Shown: positions 8,728 through 16,495 of the stretch, one piece after another | How the letters are laid out: the number at the start of each line of letters is the position of its first letter | Position numbering within the stretch: position 1 is the stretch's first letter | NCBI RefSeq assembly: GCF_024519155.1 | Contig: NZ_JANIFJ010000001.1 | Span: forward strand, 992,001 to 1,056,000 | From: Mangrovibrevibacter kandeliae | Lineage (GTDB): Bacteria > Pseudomonadota > Alphaproteobacteria > Rhizobiales > Rhizobiaceae | Length of the DNA: 64,000 bases | Reading direction: 5' to 3' | Translations under genes and position numbers: made by a program | The notes under the pieces: model-generated | Database searches by the model: none | What the model saw: the letters and a program-made list of their open reading frames with translations, nothing else | Told to the model about the DNA's origin: nothing

Positions 8728-8868
8728 TCACAGCGTGTGAACCAGCGCGTGGATCAGGATCAGCGAAACCTCCATCGCCATCAGTGCGGCCAGCGCGTTG
8801 GCCAGCAGGGGATCGAATTCCTCTTCCGGATCGAGGAACAGGTTCTGGCTGGTGGTGACGGCGCTCAT
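8728..8868 (-). CDS. 46-residue hydrophobic small protein coupled to the low-complexity gene
   Basis: Reads MSAVTTSQNLFLDPEEEFDP, then a leucine/alanine/methionine-rich helix that ends IHALVHTL. The acidic patch is followed by about 25 hydrophobic residues, suggesting membrane insertion or tight partner binding. The ATG (8866-8868) overlaps the TGA of the upstream gene as ATGA, a classic translational-coupling junction, which is the main reason to regard it as real. I do not recognise it. Its role is presumably tied to the Ala/Thr-rich protein made just before it and to the nearby histidine kinase. Confidence 0.6.
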   Translation of the reverse strand: MSAVTTSQNLFLDPEEEFDPLLANALAALMAMEVSLILIHALVHTL

Positions 8869-10049
8869 GCGGCGTTCTCCAGGTAGGCCTGGCGAGCCTG
8901 GCTGCTGACGGCGCTGCTCTGCAGCCAGTTCCAGTCGATGTTGCCGCTCATGCGTCCGGCCTCCGCGGTATCGATGCCGGGACGGGGATCGTCTTCGGCG
9001 GTAGCGTCGGTGCCGCGTGCGGTCGTGGCGGCGCCGTCCATCGAACGGAGCATGGCCTCGAAGCGGTTGCCGGCCTGCACGCCGAGCGCCATCCGGCGGA
9101 CCTTGTCCTGCGCCTGGTCGTCGGCCTCCGGCACCTCGAAGCTCGTGCGGCTGCTGCGCGGCGCGGCCAGCGTCTCCAGCGCCCGGATCAGATCCTTCAC
9201 GCTCGCCTCCTCTGCCGCGACCGCCTGGGTGGCGGCAGACGCCGCCGTCGCAGCCGGTTCTGCGGCATCGGCCACGGCCGGCGCGGCAGCGGATTGCGCC
9301 GCAGAGACCGTCGCCTCCGCTTCCGCCGGCGCGGCCGGTGCCGCCGCCACCGGCTCTTCGGCGGCCGTGGCAGCGCTCTGCGTCTCGGCCGGATCGGCCG
9401 CAGGAGCGGTAGGAGCAGACGGAGCGGCCGGCGCAGTCGGCGTGGCAGCAGCGTCGGGCGCTGCATCTTCGGTTGTGGCGGGCGCGGTCGTCACGGGTTC
9501 GGCGGCCGCGACGGGAGCCTGCGTGGTGGTGGGGGCGGCGCTTGCCGTCGGCTCGGCGGTAGCGGCTGCGGGGGCAGACGTCGGCGCGGGGCTCGGTGTT
9601 TCACTCGCCGCAGGCGGCGTCGTGGCCGCGCCCTGCATCTCGTTCGTTGCCGGAGCGGAGGTCGCCGCGGTCGTGGTGGTCGAGGCCGTTGCCGGGGATG
9701 TCGTCGTGGAGGCGGGCGGCGTGGACGTGCCGGAGCTGGCAGAGGGTTCGCTGCTCGGCGAGGCGGCGCCGGTGGCCGACGGCGTGGAAGACGCCGGAGA
9801 CGTGGAGGCGGTTGACGAAGTGGAGGCGGTGGATGGCGAGGTCATCCCGATCGCCGATGCCAGCTGCGGCGAGATCGTCGAGACGGCGCTGGACACGCCG
9901 GTGTAGGCGGTGGGGGAGGTCGCCTGGACGGTGCTGCCGACCGTCTGGGTCGTGCCGGTGGTGGCGGTGCTGGCGGTTGCGGTCGTCTGGCTCGCGGCAG
10001 CGGCAAGGACGGGGGTGCTGCTCTTCAGCGAACTGGTGATGAGGCCCAT
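8865..10049 (-). CDS. low-complexity Ala/Thr/Ser/Pro-rich protein with conserved C-terminal domain
   Basis: 394 aa from the ATG at 10049, which has AGGAAG just upstream. Starts MGLITSSLKSSTPVLAAAA, with no clear signal peptide. Residues about 20-290 are nearly all Ala, Thr, Ser, Pro and Glu, predicted disordered. From about 290 the composition becomes normal (DLIRALETLAAP, then an acidic/basic stretch). Residues ~316-394 match, with a two-residue gap, the C-terminus of the protein at 14008-14586: R-R-M-A, RFE-x-x-L, then I-D-W-x-x-L...S-x-A-R-Q-x-Y-x-E-N at the extreme end. It is divergent from the hybrid kinase. Function unknown; an adhesin, secreted linker or scaffold are all possible. Confidence 0.7.
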   Translation of the reverse strand: MGLITSSLKSSTPVLAAAASQTTATASTATTGTTQTVGSTVQATSPTAYTGVSSAVSTISPQLASAIGMTSPSTASTSSTASTSPASSTPSATGAASPSSEPSASSGTSTPPASTTTSPATASTTTTAATSAPATNEMQGAATTPPAASETPSPAPTSAPAAATAEPTASAAPTTTQAPVAAAEPVTTAPATTEDAAPDAAATPTAPAAPSAPTAPAADPAETQSAATAAEEPVAAAPAAPAEAEATVSAAQSAAAPAVADAAEPAATAASAATQAVAAEEASVKDLIRALETLAAPRSSRTSFEVPEADDQAQDKVRRMALGVQAGNRFEAMLRSMDGAATTARGTDATAEDDPRPGIDTAEAGRMSGNIDWNWLQSSAVSSQARQAYLENAA

Positions 10050-10395
10050 TGTTGCTTCCTCTCGTGTCTGCCGTGTCTGGCTGCAGGAGGACAATGGCCC
10101 TGAGAACCTGAAGTCGAAGCTGTCTGGCGATGAGCAATTGCCGCAATGACTCCGTATCATTGTTGAAGGAAGCAAGCTTCAGAGACCAAAACCTCCTTCA
10201 CTGTGTCATGCGTCCACGCATGGATACAGAAGATGTCTTTCCCGGGTTTGTCGAGCGCTGTCTGTTTCAGAATGTAACGCAACGGGTGCTTGGGCGAGTG
10301 CGTCGATCTGCTGGGTTGGCGTGTGCCGGGTCGAGCCGCACAACCGGCTTCTTAAGACATGCTGGGTAATCTGACGGCGCTTTGGGAGTTCTCGA
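10050..10395. promoter_or_regulatory. 346-bp divergent intergenic region before the histidine kinase
   Basis: No convincing gene. It must carry the promoters of the low-complexity gene (minus) and the hybrid kinase (plus). TTGCTTCCT at 10052-10060 and its exact inverse AGGAAGCAA at 10167-10175 form a widely spaced inverted repeat, though the first copy is also the ribosome site of the minus gene. I could not assign sigma-factor boxes with confidence. Confidence 0.4.
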
Positions 10396-13086
10396 ATGTC
10401 GTTGCGGCGTTGCCTGTTCCTGTTGTTCGCCACCTTCGCTGTCGCGCTCATCGCGGCGATGGCCCTGATCGCCCACCTCGTCACCTCCGCAGCGCTCGAG
10501 CAGGGCGTGCAGCGCCAACTCTCGCAGGCTGCCGACCAGATGAGCGAGCGGCTGGATTTCCACATGTACGAGCGTCTCAACGACATCGTGCAGGCGGCGG
10601 CGCTGCCGCATCTGTTCACGCCGGGGCGGGAGGACAGCCAGCGCCGTTATCTGGAGAGCCTGCAGCGCGAGGATACGAATTATGCCTGGATCGGCTATGC
10701 CGGGCTCGACGGCAAGGTGATCGTGTCGACCGGCGGTCTTCTCGAGGGGGCCGACGTGTCGCAGCGCGAGTGGTTCGCCGCAGGCCGCAGGGCGCCCGTC
10801 GGGCTCGACGTGCACGAAGCCAAGCTGCTGCAGAAATACCTCGCGCCGCCGGATGCGGAGATGCTGCGGTTCGTCGATGTCGCTGCGCCTGTCTACGACG
10901 TCGACGGAAACCTCTCGGGGGTTCTCGCGGCACATCTCAGCTGGAGCTGGGCGGACGATGTCCGGCGCCAGGTCCTGAACACGGTGCCCTCGCTCGATCT
11001 GTCCGACCTTCTGATCACCGCCGACAACGGCACCGTCATCCTCGGCCCGCGATCGCTGCTCGACACGCGGCTCGACCCCAAGGATCCGGCGTATGTCAGC
11101 GCGAGCTCGCGCACCCGCGGCTTTCGTAGCTTCGCCGGTCTTGGCTGGTCGGTGGTCGCGCGCCAGCCGGTCGAGACGGCCCTCGCACCGGTGCGTCGCG
11201 CCGAAGCGGTCATCATGGTGTCCGGCATCGCTCTGGTGATCCTGTCGGGCTTTCTCGGCCGGTTCATCGCAAGCCTCATCGCCCGGCCGCTGCAGCGGCT
11301 GGCAACGAGCGCCGGGTCCGGCCTGCTCGGACGCGACGCCGCAGCGACGCCGGCGGCCGGGACCTACCGCGAGGCGCGCACGCTTGCCTCCGCGCTGAAC
11401 GAGGCCTTCGAGCGCGTCCGCCGCAGCGAGCACGAGCTCCGTCGCACCAACGAATGCCTGGAGGATCGCGTCTCGACCCGAACCCGGCAGCTGGAGGACG
11501 CCAAGCAGAAGGCCGAAGCGGCGATGCAGGCCAAGACCGACTTCCTCGCCACCATGTCGCACGAGATCCGCAGTCCGCTGAACGCCATTCTCGGCTTCGC
11601 CGACCTGATCCTCGACGTGCCGGACCTGAAGACCGACGTGCGGCGCCGCGTCCAGCTGATCCAGACGGCCGGCTCTGCGCTGACGACCGTGATCGACGAC
11701 GTTCTCGACTGGTCGAAGATCGAGGCAGGGCGGGTGGAGATCTGCGACGTGCCCTTCGACCTGCACGCGCTGGTGCTGACCTGCGTCGCGATGATGGAGC
11801 CGCGCGCCACCGGCAAGGGCCTCAGTCTGGTGTGCACCTTCGGCGACGTGCCGCAGCATGTCAGCGGCGACGAGGGCCGTCTGCGTCAGATCTTGCTCAA
11901 TCTGCTGAACAACGCCGTCAAGTTCACCAGCGCCGGCGGCGTCGAGATCAACGTGCGCCGCCGTCTGTCAGGATCCGCCGACGCGCTGACACTGGAAGTG
12001 GCCGACACTGGCCTCGGCATGTCGCCCGAGCAGCTGGAGTTGCTGTTCAAGCGCTTCTCACAGGCGGACAGCTCGATCGGGCGACGCTTCGGAGGCAGCG
12101 GGCTCGGCTTGGCGATCTCACAGCAGCTGGCGGTCATGATGGGCGGCCGGATCGAGGTGAGCAGCGAGCTCGGGCGCGGGTCGCGCTTCCTGCTGACGCT
12201 CGATCTGCCGGCGTCCGCGGCGCCGCAGAGTGCCCGCGCCGTGCTGTCCTCCGGGACCGGCGGCCACAAGACCGGTCACGTTCTGCTGGTGGAGGACCTG
12301 GCGATCAACCGCGAGATCGCGACCGCCATGCTGGAGGCCGGCGGTCACCGAGTGACGCAGGCCGTGTGCGGGCATCAGGCCCTCGCGGCCTTCGAGAACG
12401 GCAGGTTCGACCTCATCCTGATGGACATCCAGATGCCGGGCATGGACGGTGTCGCCGCAACCCGCGCGCTGCGCGCGAGCGAGCGGGAGCGCGGCGTCCG
12501 GCCGACTCCGATCCTGGCGCTGACGGCCAACGTCTTGTGCGAGGAGGTGGAGCGTTTTCGTGGCGCCGGCATGGACGACGTCATCGCTAAACCGATCAAA
12601 CGGGACTGCCTGCTCGCCACGCTGCAGATGTGGCTGCCCGAGACGGCCGCTGGCTCGGACGGGGGACCGACGGCTGCCCCGTCGCCGGAGGCGGCCCCTG
12701 ACCCCCAGTTCGACTCGGAGACCTATGGCGAGATGCTGGAGGTTCTCGGGCCGGCGCGCATCGACAGGGCTTTCGAGGAGCTGAGGGCCATGGTCGCAAC
12801 GCTCGAGCGCCTTGGCCGCAATCGAGACGCGGCGCTGCCGGAAGCCGCGCACCGGCTGATCTCTTCCGCCGGTGCCATCGGCTTCACCGGCCTTGCCTTG
12901 GCCTGCCGGGAACTGGAGCGCGCGTGCAAGACACAGGGTGGCGACGTCGAGGCGGCGCTGCAGACCGTGCTTGAAACCTGCTCGCGGGCACTGGCGCGGA
13001 TGCGGCTGCTGTCGAACGCGCGGGCGGGCGACGTCAGAGCCGGCTCCGAAGCGCCGGCCGCAGTCAGTGCAGGTCCTGGCCGCTGA
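10396..13086 (+). CDS. hybrid sensor histidine kinase with Cache-like sensor, receiver and Hpt domains
   Basis: 896 aa. Order: membrane helix 1 (about residues 5-30), a periplasmic Cache-like sensor (YAWIGYAGLDGKVIVSTGG and VYDVDGNLSGVLAAHLSW), membrane helix 2 (about 270-292), and a HAMP-like/coiled linker. Then come HisKA with MSHEIRSPLN (phospho-His H389), a HATPase domain (NLLNNAVKF, DTGLGM, GSGLGLAI), a receiver (LILMDIQMPGMDG, D677) and an Hpt domain (AAHRLISSAGAIGF, H819). This gives a complete His-Asp-His relay in one polypeptide, ready to pass phosphate to a separate regulator. It converges on an OmpR-type regulator gene with a 23-bp tail overlap. The ligand is unknown. Confidence 0.92.
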   Translation: MSLRRCLFLLFATFAVALIAAMALIAHLVTSAALEQGVQRQLSQAADQMSERLDFHMYERLNDIVQAAALPHLFTPGREDSQRRYLESLQREDTNYAWIGYAGLDGKVIVSTGGLLEGADVSQREWFAAGRRAPVGLDVHEAKLLQKYLAPPDAEMLRFVDVAAPVYDVDGNLSGVLAAHLSWSWADDVRRQVLNTVPSLDLSDLLITADNGTVILGPRSLLDTRLDPKDPAYVSASSRTRGFRSFAGLGWSVVARQPVETALAPVRRAEAVIMVSGIALVILSGFLGRFIASLIARPLQRLATSAGSGLLGRDAAATPAAGTYREARTLASALNEAFERVRRSEHELRRTNECLEDRVSTRTRQLEDAKQKAEAAMQAKTDFLATMSHEIRSPLNAILGFADLILDVPDLKTDVRRRVQLIQTAGSALTTVIDDVLDWSKIEAGRVEICDVPFDLHALVLTCVAMMEPRATGKGLSLVCTFGDVPQHVSGDEGRLRQILLNLLNNAVKFTSAGGVEINVRRRLSGSADALTLEVADTGLGMSPEQLELLFKRFSQADSSIGRRFGGSGLGLAISQQLAVMMGGRIEVSSELGRGSRFLLTLDLPASAAPQSARAVLSSGTGGHKTGHVLLVEDLAINREIATAMLEAGGHRVTQAVCGHQALAAFENGRFDLILMDIQMPGMDGVAATRALRASERERGVRPTPILALTANVLCEEVERFRGAGMDDVIAKPIKRDCLLATLQMWLPETAAGSDGGPTAAPSPEAAPDPQFDSETYGEMLEVLGPARIDRAFEELRAMVATLERLGRNRDAALPEAAHRLISSAGAIGFTGLALACRELERACKTQGGDVEAALQTVLETCSRALARMRLLSNARAGDVRAGSEAPAAVSAGPGR

Positions 13087-13804
13087 GGACATAGCCGGTG
13101 CCGCGTACCGACTTGATGCGGCCGGCCTGGCCGGTCGGTTCGAGCTTGCGGCGCAGACGCGTCACCAGGACGTCCATGCTGCGGTCCTCGTACTGCCAGG
13201 CGCGGTTGAACACGACGCGCATCAGGTGGTCGCGGTCGAGCACTTCACCCGGCCGTCCGGCGAGTTCGCGCACCAGCGCGTACTCCGCGGCCGTCAGGTC
13301 CACCGAACCGCCGTCCGGTCCCACCAGACAGCGGCGGGTGCCGTCGAGGTGCCAGTCGCCGACGGCGCCGAGCGGGGACTGCGCGGTCGGGGTCGTGGCC
13401 GGCGCCGCCTCGGCCAGGCGACGAATGACGCTTCGCACCCGCGCCAGCAGTTCGCGCGGCGGGTGCGGCTTGACCAGGAAGTCGTCGGCGCCCAGTTCGA
13501 GACCGACCACCCGGTCGGTCGGATCGTCGTTGGCCGTCAGCATGATGATGCCGCAACGCTGCGCCTCGCGCAGGTGCCGCACGATGCTGAATCCGTCCTC
13601 GTCCGGCAGCTGCAGGTCGACGATGGCAAGGTCGACGCTGCGTGCCCTGGTCACCGCGCGAAGCTCCGCGCCGCTTGCGGCCTGCGACACCTCGAAGCCT
13701 GCGCGGGTGAGATATTCTGCGACGGCCTCCCGCTGAAGATCCGCGTCCTCGACGATCACGATATGCTTCCTGGCGTTGTCCATGCCGGCTCTGAGATTCA
13801 CCAT
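13064..13804 (-). CDS. OmpR/PhoB-family response regulator
   Basis: 246 aa from the ATG at 13804; a second ATG at 13783 (MDNARKHIVIVEDAD) is equally plausible and neither has a strong ribosome site. Receiver domain: acidic pair VIVEDAD, phospho-acceptor VDLQLPDEDGF (D63 in the longer form), ANDDP with the switch Thr, and the Lys in FLVKPHPP. The C-terminal winged helix ends RLRRKLEPTGQAGRIKSVRGTGYVL, the OmpR signature. It probably receives phosphate from the convergent hybrid kinase and binds promoters of neighbours, notably the two paralogous low-complexity genes. That pairing is inferred from position. Confidence 0.93.
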   Translation of the reverse strand: MVNLRAGMDNARKHIVIVEDADLQREAVAEYLTRAGFEVSQAASGAELRAVTRARSVDLAIVDLQLPDEDGFSIVRHLREAQRCGIIMLTANDDPTDRVVGLELGADDFLVKPHPPRELLARVRSVIRRLAEAAPATTPTAQSPLGAVGDWHLDGTRRCLVGPDGGSVDLTAAEYALVRELAGRPGEVLDRDHLMRVVFNRAWQYEDRSMDVLVTRLRRKLEPTGQAGRIKSVRGTGYVLSGQDLH

Positions 13805-14007
13805 CCTGCGTTGCAGGATCGGTCGTAACAGAGGCTTGCTAAGCGCACAATCGGGAGGCGGCAGTCTGTCCTCGATGCTCTTCCGGCGTGAAAAGCTTCA
13901 GGCAAGTCAGCGGCTTGTGCTGCCGCAGCGTCATCTGGCGCCGGTCCGCCGGAACACCGTCCGTTGCTCGCATTGACCTGCGCGTCGGCCATCGCCCGTC
14001 GTGCGGG

Positions 14008-14586
14008 TTACCCGGAGTTCTCCCGATACATCTGTCTTGCAAGCGAGTAGCCGCGGTCCTTCTCCAGATGGTGCCATTCGATCGACGCGTCCTGTCCTTG
14101 TGCGGCCGACCGGTCGAGATCGGCGTTGTCGGCCAGTGCGGTCAACAGCGGCGTCACCTGTGCGGCGGCCGCCGTGTCGGCGCGCCCGAGGTCCTGGAGG
14201 ATCAACTCGAAGCGGCGCGCCGCGCGGGCCGAACGCGCCATGTTGCGTGCGACCTCTGCCTGCGCGACCTCGGCGTCCCGCGTCTCGCCGGTGCCGAACA
14301 ACGCGGCGACGATCCTGCCGTTCGCGACGCTCTCAACGGTGCCGCGCGCGGACGTATAGGTGGTCGCGGCCGTCGCGGCAGACCCCGCCGCTGCGTTGGA
14401 GGTGGTCGCCGCCACATCGGGCACACTCTCCGTCGCGGGCTCGGTCGCGGCAGCGATGGCGGCCGGCTCGGGGTCGGACGCCGGAGCCGTCGATGTCGAG
14501 GGGGAGGGGCTGGTCGAGCTCGTGGTGGCGCTGCCGCCGTAGAGCAGCCAAAGCACATATGAGATGGTTCCGCCGATCGAGAACAT
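14008..14586 (-). CDS. second Ala/Thr/Ser-rich protein sharing the C-terminal domain of 8865-10049
   Basis: 192 aa from the ATG at 14586, preceded by GGAAGGAG; an adjacent GTG at 14589 is possible. A short hydrophobic N-terminus (MFSIGGTISYVLWLLYGG) may be a membrane anchor. A disordered Thr/Ser/Pro/Ala stretch runs to about residue 95. A structured, mostly helical part then shares R-x-M-A, RFE-x-x-L and the terminal I-E-W-x-x-L...S-x-A-R-Q-x-Y-x-E-N with the protein at 8865-10049. The last 24 residues align without gaps with 10 identities. It lies upstream of and in the same direction as the response regulator gene, 203 bp apart. Function unknown. Confidence 0.75.
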   Translation of the reverse strand: MFSIGGTISYVLWLLYGGSATTSSTSPSPSTSTAPASDPEPAAIAAATEPATESVPDVAATTSNAAAGSAATAATTYTSARGTVESVANGRIVAALFGTGETRDAEVAQAEVARNMARSARAARRFELILQDLGRADTAAAAQVTPLLTALADNADLDRSAAQGQDASIEWHHLEKDRGYSLARQMYRENSG

Positions 14587-14819
14587 CACTCGTCTCCTTC
14601 CATCGGCAGAAGTACAGACAAGATGTTACGCTGGCAGCAACGCGGGCCGTCGATTTGCTGATGTCTGCGGCTCTGACTGTTTCGCAAGCATGGCTTTGCT
14701 GCTGTCTGCCGCGTCTCTCCCGACGCTAAGAGGCAGGCGATACGGGGTGGCGGCGCCGTCTGATCGATCGAGGTCGACAGGTCGACACCACGTCTGCCGC
14801 AAGTTCGCTTCCCGGCGCG

Positions 14820-15893
14820 TCAACTCCGCAGGCGCCGGTCCGTCAGGTTGCGCCGGTCGGCCGCGATCGCGCGCATCAGCGCGTGCAGCTGCGGATCGCG
14901 CTCGCGCAGACGGTCGAGTTCGTCGACCTGGTTGATCGCGACGAGGCGCAGGAGATCCTCGCGGATCCGTCCGTCGGCGTCACGCGGCAGCGCAGCGACA
15001 CACTGCACGAGATCCGGCTTCGGATCGCTCCAGCCGCCGATCCGCTTCTCCACCGCGCTCGCCATCATCGCACCGGCGGGCTCGACGAAGGCGTAGAGGC
15101 CGACCCCGGCGCGCTTGGGGTAGGGGAACACCGACAGCGCGGCGGCCTGCACCGCCGGCTCGGCCTCGAGCCGCGCCCGGATGACCTTGCCGTCGGTGTC
15201 CATGCGATCCTTGGTGCCTTCGCCGTCGGACCACCGGAAGAGCCCGCGCGTGACGAGGTTGTATAGCGGCTTGACGGTCTTCATCCAGACCTGCGCCGGC
15301 AGGCTCTTGGCGGCGAGCATCCGCTTCTCGGCGGGCGTCAGCGCCGCCCGACAGAAGCTGCGCTTCTGTTTGAGGAGATGGCGCAGGTCTTCGCGCGCCA
15401 GGAGGCGGAAGAGCTTGCCGCGGTGCCTGAACACGGTCGCGAGCTGCATGTCGATCAGCGCCGCGCGGCCTTCGGTGGTCATCAGCCAGTTCTGCGGCTT
15501 GGCGAGGTCGTTGTGGGTGATGCCGCGTCGGTGCAACTGGCGCAGCAGCCGCTTGGCGTCGCGGAAATAGGCCTCGTTCCCCATCGGCTTGGCGACGTGC
15601 AGCGGCGCGCCCTCGATCCAGGAGCGATAGAGCCCGTCGCGATCCACCCCGAGCAGGCGCGGGGTGCCCTCGGCGCCGTCGAGACGACGCAGCGCGGCGA
15701 TCTCCCGCCGGGCCAGGAACCAGGCGAGCCAGCGGATCCACGGGCGGGCATGCGACACCCGGCGACGCGTGACGACCGTCTGCGGATCGTCGACGAAGTG
15801 TCCGTACGACACCTCGCTGAACACGTCGCGCTTGAGGACGGTGCGCAGCTCGAAACGGCTGGGCGGAGCAGGGGAATTGGCGCGGGTCGCCAT
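14820..15893 (-). CDS. RIO-like protein kinase with an AMP-binding-C-like tail
   Basis: 357 aa from the ATG at 15893; an ATG at 15914 would add seven residues and neither has a strong ribosome site. The N-terminal ~220 residues are a small kinase-fold domain: catalytic loop H-N-D (127-129) with Asn 135 (ITHNDLAKPQNWLM), and metal-binding D in ALIDMQLA, where DMQ replaces DFG. Such proteins resemble RIO/WaaP kinases. The C-terminal ~100 residues (EPAVQAAALSVFPYPKRAGVGL, then AALPRDADGRIREDLLRL) look like the small C-terminal domain of acyl-CoA synthetases. Substrate is unknown. It is divergent from the cupin gene. Confidence 0.75.
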   Translation of the reverse strand: MATRANSPAPPSRFELRTVLKRDVFSEVSYGHFVDDPQTVVTRRRVSHARPWIRWLAWFLARREIAALRRLDGAEGTPRLLGVDRDGLYRSWIEGAPLHVAKPMGNEAYFRDAKRLLRQLHRRGITHNDLAKPQNWLMTTEGRAALIDMQLATVFRHRGKLFRLLAREDLRHLLKQKRSFCRAALTPAEKRMLAAKSLPAQVWMKTVKPLYNLVTRGLFRWSDGEGTKDRMDTDGKVIRARLEAEPAVQAAALSVFPYPKRAGVGLYAFVEPAGAMMASAVEKRIGGWSDPKPDLVQCVAALPRDADGRIREDLLRLVAINQVDELDRLRERDPQLHALMRAIAADRRNLTDRRLRS

Positions 15894-15972
15894 GATTTGA
15901 CCGTTCGGAACCATCGTTGGCTGAGCGACGTAGCTGAATCCGTCACCAGGTCCAAGCCGTCAGCGAGCCGCC

Positions 15973-16467
15973 ATGTCAGCCGAACACCACATTCTGCCAC
16001 CCGCCGCGGACGTCCCGAACAGCGCGCTGCCGCTCGTCGTGGTTCGCGACGCGGTACCGGATCCGGCCGCAGACGCGACGCACGCACTCCTGCGGACCCA
16101 CGGCTGGCAGGGCACGTGGACCTACACCGTCTACGACTTCTGGCACTTCCACGTCACCGGCCACGAGGTGCTGATCTGCGTCGCGGGTTCGGCAGATATC
16201 GGCTTTGGCGGGGACGACGGGATCGTGCTGGCGATGGTCCCCGGCGTCGGCGTCGTCGTGCCCGCCGGCGTCGGACACAAACGTCTGTCCGGGACGTCGG
16301 ACTTCGCCGTGGTGGGCGGCTACCCACCCGGCCAGAGCGGCGCCATCACCCGTCCCGGCGAGATCGACATGGCGGAGGCCGTAAAGGCCATCGAGACGCT
16401 GCGTCTGCCGGAGCGCGACCCGTTCACGGGAGAGCGACCCGGCTGCCTCGCGGTGTGGGCCGCCTGA
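15973..16467 (+). CDS. cupin-domain protein
   Basis: 164 aa. A single cupin barrel: WTYTVYDFWHFHVTGHEVLICVAG carries the His...His...Glu set of cupin motif 1, and VVVPAGVGHKRL carries the Pro-Gly-x-x-H of motif 2. A divalent metal site is therefore likely. The TRP-rich start and HVTGHEVL resemble small cupins often annotated as sugar-isomerase-like or unknown. No signal peptide. It converges on epmB with 28 bp between. Function not assigned. Confidence 0.75.
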   Translation: MSAEHHILPPAADVPNSALPLVVVRDAVPDPAADATHALLRTHGWQGTWTYTVYDFWHFHVTGHEVLICVAGSADIGFGGDDGIVLAMVPGVGVVVPAGVGHKRLSGTSDFAVVGGYPPGQSGAITRPGEIDMAEAVKAIETLRLPERDPFTGERPGCLAVWAA

Positions 16468-16495
16468 GCCTTCCGACCCGTCGGCTCCATGTCGG

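Noticed and set aside
9197-9850. Apparent repeats in the Ala/Thr/Pro-rich gene, considered as a CRISPR or minisatellite
   Set aside because: There are no regularly spaced identical units; the similarity comes from biased amino-acid composition.
10064-14715. GTCTGCCGYGTCT present upstream of both paralogous low-complexity genes (near 10064 and 14702) as a shared operator
   Set aside because: The distances to the starts differ greatly (about 15 and 120 bp) and one copy falls in the leader, so a common regulatory site is not supported.
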